Source: Daldinia sp. FL1419
Taxonomy: Eukaryota; Ascomycota; Sordariomycetes; Xylariales; Hypoxylaceae
Direction: 5' to 3'
Assembly: GCA_025201765.1 (NCBI GenBank)
Contig: MU623507.1
Coordinates: 1 to 64,000, forward strand
Length of the DNA: 64,000 nucleotides
Under the pieces are notes generated by a model. The model saw only the letters and a list, made by a program, of their open reading frames with translations, searched no databases and had not been told where the DNA came from. The position numbers and the translations under genes were made by a program. This document shows positions 12,921 through 24,128 of this stretch, one piece after another; position 1 is the first letter of the stretch; each line of letters opens with the position of its first letter.

Positions 12921-14719
12921 TATTCTTATATTTTTAATTAAATTCCCTTTTTAATTATTTTCATAATTAAATCACCTTAGTTATATAAATTTAAATTATT
13001 TTTATAATTAAGTTACCTTAATTATATAAGTTTTTTTTATTATTTTTTATTATTTTTTATTATTTTATTAAAGGTGGGTTCTTATAGAGGGTTGTAATAT
13101 AATTACATAATTAAAGCTATAAGATTTTATTAACCTTCATGGAGCTAACTTTTTTAAAATTTTTATAAGCTTTTTAGAATATAAATAAGCTTTTAGGAGT
13201 TGTTTTCTTATTTGATTAGTTTAGGTTTTCAAAAATTATTAGTTTTTTATAGTAATAAATTGGGATGATAAGGCCAGGACGAAGTCTGTTAATCTAACCT
13301 TTTTAATTAAGGTTTCTACAGGTTTTTTGGTACGTAAATAAGCTTGTAAGAGTTGTTTTCTTATTTGATTAGTTTAAGTTCTCAAGTATAGAATTGTTAG
13401 TTTTCTATAGAGATTTGTACGATAAAACTACAAGGCATATCCTGCAGGAGTTATTAAAACTTATATTTAATATAAATAAATCCTTAAAAATTATTTTCCT
13501 ATTTGATTAGTTTAAGTTAGGATGTACCCAATTATTAAATTTTCTATAGAGATTCGTACGATGAAGTGTAGGGCATATCTTGTAGGAGCTATTAGAGCTT
13601 ATATTTAACATAAATAAGTCCTTAGAAGTTATTTTCTTATTTGATTAGTTTAAGTTAAAATGTACCCGATTATTAATTTTTCCATAAAAATTCGTACGAT
13701 AAAAGTGTAGGGTTAGGGCATATCCTACAGGAGTTATTAGAGTTTAAATTTAATATAAATAAACCCTTAGAAATTGTTTTCCTATCTGATTAGCTTAAGC
13801 TTTCATGTATAGAATTATTATTTTTTAATAGAGATTTATACAATAAAATGTAAAGTATATCTTATAAAAACTATTAGAACTTATATTTAATATAAATAAG
13901 TCTTTAGTAATTATTTTCCTGTTTGATTAACTTAATTTCTCAAGGATAGAATTATTAATCTTTCTATAGAGATTTATATGATAGAAATGTAGGGTTAGGG
14001 TATATCCTGCAAGAGTTATTAGAGTTCTTTAGAAGTTGTTTTCTTGTTTGATTAATTTAAGTTAGGATGCACCCAAGCATCAATTTTTCCATAAAGTTTT
14101 GTACGATAAAATTATAGGGTATATCCTGCAAGAATTTTTATTCAATTAGAACTTATGTTTAATGTATAAGCCCTCAAAAATTATTTACCTATTTGATTAA
14201 TTTAGGTTCTTAAATATAAAATTATTAATTTTTCCATAAAAATTCGTACGATAAAAGTGTAGGGTTAGTGCATATCTTATAAGAACTATTAAAACTTTTA
14301 TTTAATTAAAACTTTTATTTAACATAAATAAACCTCCAAAAATTATTTTCCTATTTAATCAACTCAAATTCTCAAGGATAAAATCATCAATTTTTAAAAC
14401 CATAGAATTTCGTACAATAAAAGTATAAGATTAGGACATATCTTATAGGAGCTATTAAAACTCATATTTAACATAAATAAATTGTTTTTCTATTTGATCA
14501 ATTCAAATTCTTATTAATAAAATAAATACACCCAATCATAAATATTTTTTAAAACTTTAAATTTTTAATATGGTTTTTTTACCCTTTATTAATTTTTATC
14601 AACTCTTATCAATTAAAATTATAAATTATTCTTATGTTTTTAATTAAATTTCTTTTTTTAATTATTTTTATAACTGAGTCACCCCAATTACATAAGGTTT
14701 TTTTTATTTTTATTTTTTT

Positions 14720-14750
<31 letters not shown>

Positions 14751-16100
14751 GAGTTACAAAGGGCTGTAATATAATTACGTAATTGAAACTGCAAAATTTT
14801 ATTAGCTTTCATGGAGGTAATCTTTTTAAGGTTTCTACAGGCTTTTTGATATGTAAATAAGCCCTCAAGAGTTGTTTTCTTATCTGATCAATTTAAGTTC
14901 TTAAGCATAAAATGATCAGTTTTTCTATAATAATAAGTTGGGGTGACAGGGCCAAGATGAAGTCCGCCAATCTAACGCTTTTTAATACGTAAATAAGCTT
15001 TTAAAAATTGTTTTCTTATTTAATCAGCTTAAATTTTCAAATATAAAATTGTTAATTTTTAATAAAGATTTATATTATAAAATTGCAGGGCATATTTTGC
15101 AAAAGTTATTAAAGCTTAAATTTAATATAAATAAACCTTAAAAGTTGTTTTCCTATTTGATTAGCTTAAGCTCTCAAGAATAAAATTGTTAATTTTGTAC
15201 GATAAAATTGCAGGGTATGTCCTGCAGGAGCTATTAGAGTTCATACTTAACATAAATAAGCCCTTAAAAATTATTTTTTTATTTAATTAACTTAAGTTAA
15301 AATATACCCAATTATTAATTTTTCTATAGAAATTTGTACAATAGAATGTATAACATATTTTACAAAAACTATTAAAACTTAAATTTAATATAAATAAACC
15401 CTTAAAAGTTATTTACCTATTTAATCAACTTAAATTTTTAAACATAAAATCATCAATTTTTCTATAAAGATTTGTACAATAAAAATATAGGGTTAAAGCA
15501 TATCCTGCAAGAGTTATTTAAGTTCTTTAAAAATTATTTTTTTATCTGATCAGTTCAAGTTCTCAAGAATAGAATCATCAATTTTCCATAGAGTTTCGTA
15601 TAATAAAACTGTAGGGTTAAGGTATGTTCTATAAGAACTTTTGTTCAATTAGAGCTTTTGTTCAATTAAAACTCTTGGTCAATATAAATAAACTTCCAAA
15701 AATTGTTTTCCTATCTGATCAACTTAAGTTCTCAAATATAAAATTATCAATTTTTAAAACCATAGAATTTTGTACGATAAAAATATAGGGTTAAGGCATA
15801 TCTTACAAGAGCTATTAGAGCTTAAATTCAATATAAATAAATTATTTCCTATTTAATCAACTCAACTCAAATTCTTATTAATGAAAAGGATGCACCCAAT
15901 CATAAATGTTTTCTTAAATTTTAAATTTTTAGTATGTTTTTTTTTACCCCTTATCAACTTATCAACCACTTTATCAGCTCTTATCAGCTCTTATTAGCTT
16001 ATTAATTATTATTAATTTTTTATTAATTATTTATTAATTATTTATTAATTTCTTATTAATTTCTTATTAATTTCATATAGTAATTTATTTAAAAGTTTTA
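12921..16100. repeat. ~1.7 kb tandem duplication inside the Helitron-like body
   Basis: The block starting at 12921 (ATTCTTATATTTTTAATT) recurs from about 14628 in the same order: a T-rich run, a 'gttgtaatataattac' phrase, then a series of GTACGATAAAA phrases about 135-150 bp apart. The second series runs to about 15860. The copies differ mostly by transitions. GTACGAT-type phrases occur near 13556, 13690, 14100, 14245 and 14410, and again near 15195, 15340, 15475, 15600 and 15770. Confidence 0.7.
14713..14751. repeat. Homopolymer pair: 17 T followed by 22 G
   Basis: An uninterrupted T run (14713-14729) passes directly into an uninterrupted G run (14730-14751). The partner copy of the duplication near 13030-13075 has T-rich sequence but only a short G run. 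A minus-strand frame rich in proline and lysine at 14609-14812 is a by-product of this run and not a gene. Confidence 0.9.
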
Positions 16101-17104
16101 GTATAATATACTGGACTTCGTCCTGGATTATTAATTATTTATTAATTTCTTATCAATTACACATAATAATTTATTAGAAAATTTCAATATAATACACCAG
16201 ATTTCATCCTGGATAAATAAAACTACCTTATAAAACCCTATTAGCTTCCATAAAACAACCCTTCTAAAATTTCTACAATCTTTTTCTGACTAAGAAGAAG
16301 CCCTTAAAAATTAATTCTTATCTAATTAAATAAAACTCTACAGAATTATTACTCTCTTTTATAACTTATACAATAATTTATAAATTTATTCTTTTATTAA
16401 ATATATCATCTTTTCCACCTCTTAAATACACTATCATTACCAATAATTATTTCTATTAATTCTTTTACTTAATCACTTTATTACCTACCATCATTAAATT
16501 TTAGTTTATTATAAGGAACTATTAAAACTCTTATTTAATATATAAACCTTCAATCATTAATTCTTATCTAATTAGGTTAAACTCTTTAAATATCACCTTT
16601 TATATAACTTCTTACAAAAATTTATAACCATATTTCCAATTAAATATATTATACATTCTATCTTTTAAACATTAATAATTACTTCTATTAATTAACCTTT
16701 TATTTAATCATTTTAATACCTTCCTTAAAATATAATCACATTATATTTAAATAATTATTAAAGTTCTTATTTAATACCTTAATTAAACAATTTTTTAAGA
16801 ATTTATTAATATAAATTCAAAAAAACTGTACACCATGGGAAACCATAGGCCTGCGCACAGGGTACAACAAAATTCAAAACCATTTTAATTTATTATATTA
16901 ATTTAAAAATTATTTAAAAATATTAATAATTAATATTATTTAAAATTTAATTAAATTTGTAATTTTTTAAGATATATTATATATATTTCTAATCAGAAAT
17001 TATTATATAATAATTAAAAATATCTGAAATTATAGGGGACTTCTCTGGGAACTGATTGGTTAATTAGGATTGTTGTGCAACTAATGAAATAAGAAAGACA
17101 TAGA

Positions 17105-17790
17105 TTATTTACAAAGTCTTTATAAACTTTTAATATATTATTTTAACTTAATATAATAAAATATTATATTTATTAAAAAATAATAAATTAATTATTTATA
17201 AAAGATCTTATTTGAAAACTTAAGGATCGTATCAACCCTTAGGATGATTTCCAATCTTAGCGAGCTTAGACTTGATATTTTTGACCAGCCAATATAGCTA
17301 CCCTAGTATGGTCTGTGCAGATGTATTAGTGGGGCTGTATATATTATTATAAAAATTCAAATCTTAAATAAATATTTAATATTTTGAAATTATTATTTAA
17401 AATTTTATAAAAATATTTTTTATTATTTATAAAAATAAATATTTTCAATTTATAAATATTTAAAAATAATAATAATAATTAATATTAAATTCTGTATTTA
17501 ATTTTTATATAATATAATAAAAGAATAAAAATTTATATATAATTAGGAATTTTAAGTTATTATTAATATATTATTTAATTATTATCTTTCTTAAATAGTA
17601 ATAAGGTAATAAAAGGTTTTATTTATTTTATATAATTTATAAGGGTTAATAATAGGTATTTTAAAATCCATTAATATTTTTCCTGATTTTTCTGTTATAA
17701 TAATTATTTTAATATTTATAATTTTTGATATAGGAGGTTCATATATAAATGATTATATTTTTATTTCAGATTAGGAGATGGTTTTTTGTG
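17105..17790. other. AT-rich border between repeats and gene island
   Basis: No open frame. Positions 17220-17335 are less AT-rich and have a weak resemblance to 5S rRNA on the minus strand. From about 17780 the composition becomes balanced. Confidence 0.5.
17224..17320 (-). ncRNA. Possible degraded 5S rRNA-like relic
   Basis: On the minus strand, GACCATACTAGGG is followed about 40 bases later by AAGTCTAAGC, then ATTGG, then GGGTTGATACGATCC. This order and spacing recalls fungal 5S rRNA (CCATAC, AAGTTAAGC, GG-TTAGTAC, GGGTGACCACC-type blocks), but identity is poor and no closing 3' helix is visible. It is at best a relic. Confidence 0.2.
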
Positions 17791-17799
17791 GTTATGGTA

Positions 17800-18432
17800 T
17801 ATTAAGGGTCTGATTGGCTGAAAAGTGCGGTGGCGCAAAAATACAAAACTGTCCTCCTAGTCTGAATCCCATTGAGATAAAATTTAAGTACCTGGTCAAT
17901 CGGCAGAAGGTAGTGCTAATTAGTTGAATATTTGAATAAGGGAGGTAAAGATTCTCAAACGCTCATATCGGACGTTGGCAGGCAGGTACCTGAGGTAGCC
18001 TGGGTAATCTGAAGGTACCTTTATTACCCATAAACCCCAGTAATTAAAGCCCGCTCTTTGATAAGGATCCCCACCGTCTCTTTTAAACAAACGAAACAAA
18101 CCGGACAAAGCGTCGCGAGCCTCGAGATACATGCGTTGTAAACCAGTCGTTACCGTGTCGTGTCTCTCTCTCTTTCTCTTCGGGGGTTTTTCTTTCTTTT
18201 TCCTTTCCTACAAATCTTTCATATGCACGCAAGTATCCTTCCCTTAGGAGGAACAGATGAGGTCCAAGTATGTGATACAGACGTATGTCTACCTTTATTT
18301 CAAAAAGCGTTTTCATGTTTTGGTCTTTTTATTCGTTCTCGGAATTGTTCTCTAACCGTATCAAAAGCAGCGAGGCCTCTCCCTTGCCAATATCCGTACA
18401 TCCTATCGTTTCAACCTAACTCTGGCTTCGCA
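17800..18432 (+). promoter_or_regulatory. Upstream region of the F-box gene
   Basis: Balanced composition begins here. A pyrimidine-rich tract (CT repeats and TTTC runs) at about 18163-18210 is typical of fungal promoters and transcription start regions. The frame stays open upstream to ATGs at 18160 and 18223, but the peptide there is low-complexity and lies over the CT tract, so I treat it as 5' leader. No clear TATA box was found. Confidence 0.5.
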
Positions 18433-20606
18433 ATGAAGTTCGCCGTCAGGAAGTTTTTTCGACGTAGCAAGAAGTCGTCGCGACAATTAGAGACGAACGA
18501 TATTCCAACTCAAGACGACTTTAGAGGAGATCAGTATAACGTATATAACCCCCGCCAAAACAATTACGGCAGTCGAGACGTTCAGAAGGGTCGCGTATTC
18601 GCGCCTTGGCTAGAGCTACCCCCTCCAATATTAGAGAGGATATTCTCTTTTGTTTGCCCACACTGCAGCGATGAGTCGTATGAGACATGTGAGCAAAGCG
18701 CCTTGGAGGATGCCTGCATGCTCTGCGACTTGCGTGACCTCTCCCATGCTGGCCAGGTATGTAAGCGATGGAGAGTAGCAGCTGTCAAGTCCATGTGAGT
18801 TTTCTCCCCTCCCTAGTTGATAAAATCTCTAGTTTTGGGGGTTTTTTTTAATATTTCTTTTTATTTTAAAATTTAAATTTTTTTTTAAAAAAAGTTGACC
18901 CTTGTCAATTGGCAGAGGGCAATTGATATAAATGATTCGATACAAGTTCATTACTAAAACTTGCCGCCTTCGGTTATAAAATAGGTATCATAGTATCCGT
19001 ATCGATTCAGTACATTACTGCGAGCGTGAAATTGATCTCTCCGAAAAGCGAAAGCGTAGGAGTCGTTTCGATCGCAATGGACTTCCTGAAGACACCGCCA
19101 ACGCTCGGCTACAATTGCTATGTCGCTCCCTACGTGAAGATCCAACCCGCCTCGGCAAACTCGTCCAATTCTTCAAAACACCTTATATGCTACGAGAGTC
19201 GAGTAGTTCTACGTTAGCGAGGACCATTGCCGTCTTACCTAACCTCCGCTATGTTGACTTACCCGAAGGCCTATACAGCGATGACCCGGCTTATCATACT
19301 CTCAAGCTCGAAGTACAAGCCCGCTGCCCTGATCTTAGGAAGATGGCCTATACTGGCGGTAGCGAGCGGAGTTTGGAAGCGCTGGGTACAGGCAGCTTTT
19401 GGCAGAGACTCGAAGTCTTGGAGTTGACTAGGATTAATATCGATCCGGCAGCCTTGCGCCACGTACTGATAGTACTTCAGCACCTACGGGCTCTAAAGGT
19501 GATCGATTGTAAGATTGTGGATGACGACATATTTAGGTACAACGATGTGCTACCGCCGTTTCCAGCTTTGGAAGAGATAGTACTTACAGATACACCGAGA
19601 GTCACCTCCGAAGGCCTTGTGGCGTATTTGTCCAGAGAAGACACGCAAAGGGCACTAAAGGTGCTATCCCTTTCCAACACCGGCACTCAGGCTCCAAGTC
19701 TTCACGCTGTTTTAGCGCACGCTCCAAACCTTACAGCGCTCTCTGTTATTGATGAGGTGGACTTGGCGTTTCCGTCTCATTCCGTACCCATCCCTCCCCT
19801 GGTTAATTGGTCTTTGCGAACTTTGCGTTACGAGATCACGGCGTCGTCGACTTCCCCTGCCTACGCCGGCATCACGAGTGGTTACTATAATTATCTAGCT
19901 TCCTCCCTTTTTGCCGGGGGCTTACCACGTCTTTCCGCTGTGTATGTTCGTGATCAGAATTTCCCGGATCTTCTTCTCGGTCTTCCGCCGCCCGTACCTG
20001 GGTTTGCGGGAGGACAACAACGTCCCAGCAGCTCCAGCAGCGCCGCCATGTTTAACATGGGAGGAAATGGCCTTCCCTCGCCGGGACTTACAGGAAATTT
20101 TGGCAACGTACCCCCACGTTTCAGCTCTAATAACCCCTTTGCTGCAGCAGTTAACCCATCGCAATTCAGAGGGCAACAGCTCAATCAGTCGCTGGAGGTT
20201 TTTACGAAAGGGGAGGACGACCTCGATTGGGGAAGTATTAGAAGTAAGTATAATTGATTTTTACAACCCCTCTTGAATAGCGAATGCTGACCATTTGTTT
20301 CCAGTGGACCCCATCGATGCCTACAGCGGGGCGGGTAATGGGCGTAGAGGCCACCGCAGCGGTAGCTCGCTCAGTGGCCGGCCTCTGAGCAGCTACGGCC
20401 TTGCGGATATAGGTTCCGGATGGCAATCAGGTGGACCTCGAAAGGGTTCACTTTCCGCAGCCAGTCCTGGAAGCTATTTGGCTGTACCAGGTGGCCATGG
20501 ACGTAGCGGAAGCACTGCAAGTTCGAACAGCCTAAGAGATGACGCGTGGCCTCGGCCCGGTAGTAGCCATGGAAAGACGAAGGGAGACCGAGATTTGTGG
20601 CGTTAA
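18433..20606 (+). CDS. F-box / leucine-rich-repeat protein, three exons
   Basis: Probable substrate-recognition subunit of an SCF-type ubiquitin ligase. The model is exon 1 18433-18794, exon 2 18985-20243 and exon 3 20305-20606, giving about 640 residues with all joints in frame. The start chosen is the ATG of MKFAVRKFFRRSKKSS. The F-box (about residues 58-118, LELPPPILERIFSFV ... QVCKRWRVAAV) is split by an insert with CPHC and CMLC pairs, which could bind zinc. After it comes YHSIRIDSVHYCE. Leucine-rich segments follow from about 165 to 390 (LEVLELTRINID, LRALKVIDCKI, LKVLSLSNTG). The last ~200 residues are Ser/Gly/Pro-rich and probably disordered. The substrate is unknown. An in-frame upstream start at 18160 is possible. 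It is convergent with the CobW gene. Confidence 0.88.
18795..18984 (+). other. Intron 1 of the F-box gene (190 bp)
   Basis: The donor is GTGAGT and the acceptor TAG. A TACTAAAAC branch-like site lies at about 18952-18960. The interior is T/A-rich. A second acceptor nine bases downstream (exon from 18994) would also keep frame and remove three residues. I chose the first because it yields MYHSIRID, which I recall as the conserved form of this segment. Confidence 0.8.
20244..20304 (+). other. Intron 2 of the F-box gene (61 bp)
   Basis: Donor GTAAGT, branch-like GCTGACC at about 20286-20292, acceptor TTTCCAG. Reading through it meets a stop at 20255-20257. Splicing joins codon A|TG and continues into exon 3 with MDPIDAY. 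Confidence 0.88.
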
Positions 20607-20638
20607 ATGAAAACTTGCCCGCTGGATAAACAGACGAA

Positions 20639-20644
20639 AATAAA
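20639..20644 (+). terminator. Candidate polyadenylation signal of the F-box gene
   Basis: AATAAA lies 33 bases after the stop codon. Its position is right for a fungal 3' end. There is no further proof. Confidence 0.5.
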
Positions 20645-21070
20645 AGTCGGGGTCATGAGGATGACGACAGGTTTCTATTTGTCTGTCCGTAGACTATACG
20701 CCCAACTGGGCTCTAAAGGGCAGATATCAAGGTCCTAAAGCTGCCAGTTGAGTTAACACGAAGTTCAGCAGGGGTGAGACAACCGAGGCGGATTATCATC
20801 TACATAATATTCGTATAGGGGGTATCGCTGTTATGATACCGAGATTCTTAGCTATATATATATAGCAGGCATTCTATACCGGAGGCTAACTGTAATTATT
20901 ATTGGTGTCAGGTTAAAAGCGTATTCTTGGGAGGTATCCCTCTCCAACCATATAATAATGTAGATGACACCCCATAATGTGACGGTGTTAGGTTGGATGA
21001 ATTTAGTCTAGTCTAATTTTATGTCTAATTTTATGTCTAATAAATGTCAAAAGGGCGATGCTTGTAAGAC
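20645..21070. other. Intergenic space between convergent genes
   Basis: Shared 3' flanks of the two genes, with no open frame of note. It includes a TATATATATATA run near 20854-20865 and a short direct repeat, TCTAATTTTATG, twice at about 21012-21035, next to the end of the CobW gene. Confidence 0.6.
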
Positions 21071-22195
21071 TCAAGAGATCTTAGTAACGTCTAGCTTGCC
21101 CTTTTCGTCACCCTCAAGCTCTAGGAATCCGCTTGTCTCTAATTTCGTTTTCCACCTAGTGCTCTCATACCTTGCTAATATCACCGTCATGCGTAGTATA
21201 ACTTGATGGCTGGAGCTATGCTCAACCGTTTCGGGGTCGAGAGCCGTAAATGTCCACCTTCCGAATGCCCAGTTTAAAATATATCTGTTCGGATTAATCG
21301 ACGACACGGCTGGTAGTGCGGATTCATCTTCCCCCGAGTTTCGTACGGTGTGAGATGTTGTTAAAACCGACTTGATACGGTATACTTCATCCTTGGGCGC
21401 TGCGTTCAGTAGAGCCATCAGCTTTGTTGCATTGACGGTGTTACCTGTCTTCCCGGAGAGTGTAACTGATAGAACCTCAACTTCGCTCTGGTGGCTATGC
21501 CCACCATCATGGTCTCTATCATGGCCATGATGAGAATGGTGGTTGCCATCCGTTGCTGGATCTTCGGTCAAGGTTCTCGCCAAACCGCCATCGATGCCAA
21601 ATATAACGTCAACAGGGACTCTTCCCCTATCACTCTTCACCCACGCAACATCGACCTCAAGATCACCCACTCTATCAAGACACTCCTCAAATCTATGCTC
21701 GTCGCACGCCTCCCACTTATTAAACACTATTAGATCCGTGTACCGGGCTTGTATACGGGCTGTATAGCTCGTATCCTCGTAGCCCTTCCAATTCTCCACA
21801 TCGATCACGCTCACCACGCCATCCAGTACATAGTTACCACCCGTCTCACGAGCCAACCGATTCACTTCGATCGCTAAAGTTGCTGGGAACGCGGACCCGG
21901 AGGTTTCGATTACGATGCGGTTAGGATCAACAGTGTCGCGCAGCTCAGCGAGAGCAGTGCTTAGTTGTCCGACTAGGTTACAACATATGCACCCGTTCAA
22001 CAGTTCCTGGACACCTGAAACAGCACTCGAGGAGGCGAGTTGCGAGTCGATGGCTACGTCGCCGAATTCGTTTTTAAGAAGAGCGAGGCGGTAGGATGGG
22101 TTGGCTGCTCGAAGCTGCGGGGCTAGGTTTAAAAGTAGGGTTGTTTTGCCGGACCCTAGGAACCCGGTTATGATGGTGATGGGAATCGGGGCCAT
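21071..22195 (-). CDS. CobW/COG0523-family GTPase, putative metallochaperone
   Basis: Single exon, 374 residues, normal length for the family. It is a G3E P-loop GTPase. Walker A is GFLGSGKTT (11-19), the metal-binding motif is CICC (69-72, inside NGCICCN), the IVIETSG segment is 94-100, and the guanine-specificity motif is NKWE at 159-162. A His/Asp-rich linker (about 219-235, HHSHHGHDRDHDGGHSH) separates it from the C-terminal CobW_C domain (about 239-360). Members load zinc, cobalt or other metals into client proteins. The CxCC motif and histidine loop suggest zinc, but the metal cannot be proved here. The ATG directly precedes the first beta strand (PITIITG). It points away from the F-box gene. 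Confidence 0.93.
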   Translation of the reverse strand: MAPIPITIITGFLGSGKTTLLLNLAPQLRAANPSYRLALLKNEFGDVAIDSQLASSSAVSGVQELLNGCICCNLVGQLSTALAELRDTVDPNRIVIETSGSAFPATLAIEVNRLARETGGNYVLDGVVSVIDVENWKGYEDTSYTARIQARYTDLIVFNKWEACDEHRFEECLDRVGDLEVDVAWVKSDRGRVPVDVIFGIDGGLARTLTEDPATDGNHHSHHGHDRDHDGGHSHQSEVEVLSVTLSGKTGNTVNATKLMALLNAAPKDEVYRIKSVLTTSHTVRNSGEDESALPAVSSINPNRYILNWAFGRWTFTALDPETVEHSSSHQVILRMTVILARYESTRWKTKLETSGFLELEGDEKGKLDVTKIS

Positions 22196-22808
22196 TCCTG
22201 GGTAGGATGGAAGAAACCTTATGAAAAACCGATAAGAGAGGAATTGTTTAAAAATTAATAAGTAATAATTACAATTAATTAAGGAAATGCAGCTTTGGAG
22301 TTATGTACATTTAGGTGGTTTTTATTGAGATTTGGAATATCAATTATTATATAATAATTAAAGCCTAAATAAATCTATACTAATAATAAACTAATTATAT
22401 ATTTTTTAAGAATTTATATTAAAATTTATAATATAGATATTTATATTAAGTTAATTTTAAATAATGAACGATTTTATCAGGTTAAGTGGTTTATATTTTC
22501 AGTTGGATCTATATTATTCTCTTTATTTTAAAATATTTATTTTTAAATATTATATATAACTTTTTTAATTAATTTATTTATTAATATTTTATTTCCATTA
22601 TTAAATATATAAATTTAATTCTTTTTTATTCTAATATATATTTATTAATATATTATATATTTTATATTAGGTGTCCATTATTGATATAGGTTAGAAATAA
22701 ATTTGTATTATTATATTTATTTTATAATTCCATATTTTTAGGGGTATAAATTTTATATATATTATTTAAATAATAATTTATTATAATTTAAAAATTATTA
22801 TAATAAAA
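22196..22808. other. AT-rich upstream region of the CobW gene
   Basis: The first ~60 bases still have balanced composition and must hold the CobW promoter. From about 22250 the DNA is AT-rich with no open frame. A repeat border is reached at 22809. No promoter motif could be singled out. Confidence 0.5.
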
Positions 22809-22812
22809 TCTA

Positions 22813-22992
22813 TGTTGGATGGATAAGGTACCATTGTATATAATAATAAAAGTGAGGGTATTCAAATTAATTCAATAAAAAGTGGTTGTTTTAAGAAAGA
22901 ATATATTTTGGTTGGAAATTAAAATATATAAAATTAAATACAAGATTAAAGTGGGTCTGTACCACCATAATCACATGACCAACATTCCCACA
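22813..22992 (-). repeat. Copia-B LTR
   Basis: Written on +, it begins TGTTGGATGGATAAGG and ends CATTCCCACA. It pairs with 24129-24308. A short inverted repeat (TATTTTGGTT ... AATTAAAATA) lies in its middle. Confidence 0.88.
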
Positions 22993-24128
22993 TTAGCAAC
23001 TTTTTCTTTTCTCGCAAGATCATGTAACATCAACGAGCACCAGCTAAAGTCACGATCTGAAACGTTTTAAAATGCATCAAAATTAGTTCTTTTTCATAAT
23101 CTTCTTTTTGTTTTTTATCTAAATCAAATTAAATTGATAACTTTTTATATCTGTATTTCAAATACAAAAATAATTAAAAGAAAATTTAATTATCTTTGTA
23201 AACCTTACTTAAAAACGTAATAATCAACCATTTTAAAACATATAATCCCATCTGATAATTCTTTCTTTTCAAAAGTTATATTAGTTCGTTTGCTCATTTA
23301 AATTAATTGATAAATATAATTAATATTGTTTATATTGTAAGATTAGTATTAAGAACATTTTAAAGGTTTTGCAAAAGATTGGGGAATTGCTGAGGCTTGT
23401 TAAGGTGTTTGTGGAACTTGTTGAAATATTTATAAAGCTATTTATTATTTCCTCAAATGCTGAGCTGCTATTCTCTTCAAATACTAAGCTACTATTATCT
23501 CCTCAAATAATAGTAATAAGCAAAACCTTTGATGGAATAGTAAACTTTTCAGGTGGAGCCTAAAATTTACTGGTGGGGCAAAATTACAACGTGATCTTAA
23601 TGTTTTATTGTTCTTTTTTAACAATTCTTGTGATATTGTAAACACAGGCATATATTATAAATATAAATGTTATAAATATAAAAATGCATAATGGATACAT
23701 AGTTCTTACTTAATACAAATTCCCCTAAAACTATTTTACCAATAAAAAAAACCTTAATATTATCTATTTATATATGATGAACATAAATCTTAGATTGTAA
23801 ATTTAATATTAAAATTATTTTTACCTTTTAAAAATCTTAAGTTAATATGAGGTGTTTTAAAACCATATATTGGAATATAAAATTCTGGTTTAAGACCACA
23901 TATTAGAATATAAAATCCTAAGGTTATTCACCTTTTTTTATTAAAATTCAAATCTAATATAAGTATAAATGTTTTTAAAATTAGATATAAAAACATAAAA
24001 TCCTAAAGTTTAAAACTAGATATAAGAATATGAAATCTTAAGGTTATTATATTTATTATTAAACCTATTTCTTCCTTTTCAGGTATCTTAACTAATTTGT
24101 GGTCAATTTATCATCAATTATTAATTAA

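Larger units (their letters stand above)
7859..17104 (-). mobile_element. Helitron-like element (large copy with nested element)
   Basis: On the minus strand the element starts with TCTATGTCTTTC (17104 downward). It ends with a hairpin (arms GGTTGT/GCGACC) about ten bases before CTAA at 7859-7862. The neighbours are A on the left and T on the right, with no target-site duplication, which are the rules for Helitrons. Without the nested copy 9595-12177 it is about 6.66 kb. The body is made of tandem modules and a ~1.7 kb internal duplication. No replication-initiator or helicase motif was found, so it is probably non-autonomous. The family assignment rests on termini and the insertion pattern. 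Confidence 0.72.

Noticed and set aside
14609..14812. 67-codon minus-strand frame rich in proline and lysine
   Set aside because: Produced by the T17/G22 homopolymers inside a transposon body. No domain, and no support from codon use.
13420..15870. Regularly spaced repeats suggesting a CRISPR array
   Set aside because: Units are 135-150 bp, the intervening sequences are themselves repeated, and the setting is a eukaryotic transposon.
17224..17290. tRNA with A and B boxes on minus
   Set aside because: The two box-like motifs are only about 12 bases apart, and no acceptor stem or anticodon arm can be drawn.
18083..20426. Several 60-120 codon frames on both strands over the F-box gene
   Set aside because: They overlap the well-supported exons in other frames and have no independent motif.
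21491..21767. Two + frames inside the CobW gene
   Set aside because: Antisense shadows of a gene with clear Walker A, CICC and His-rich motifs.
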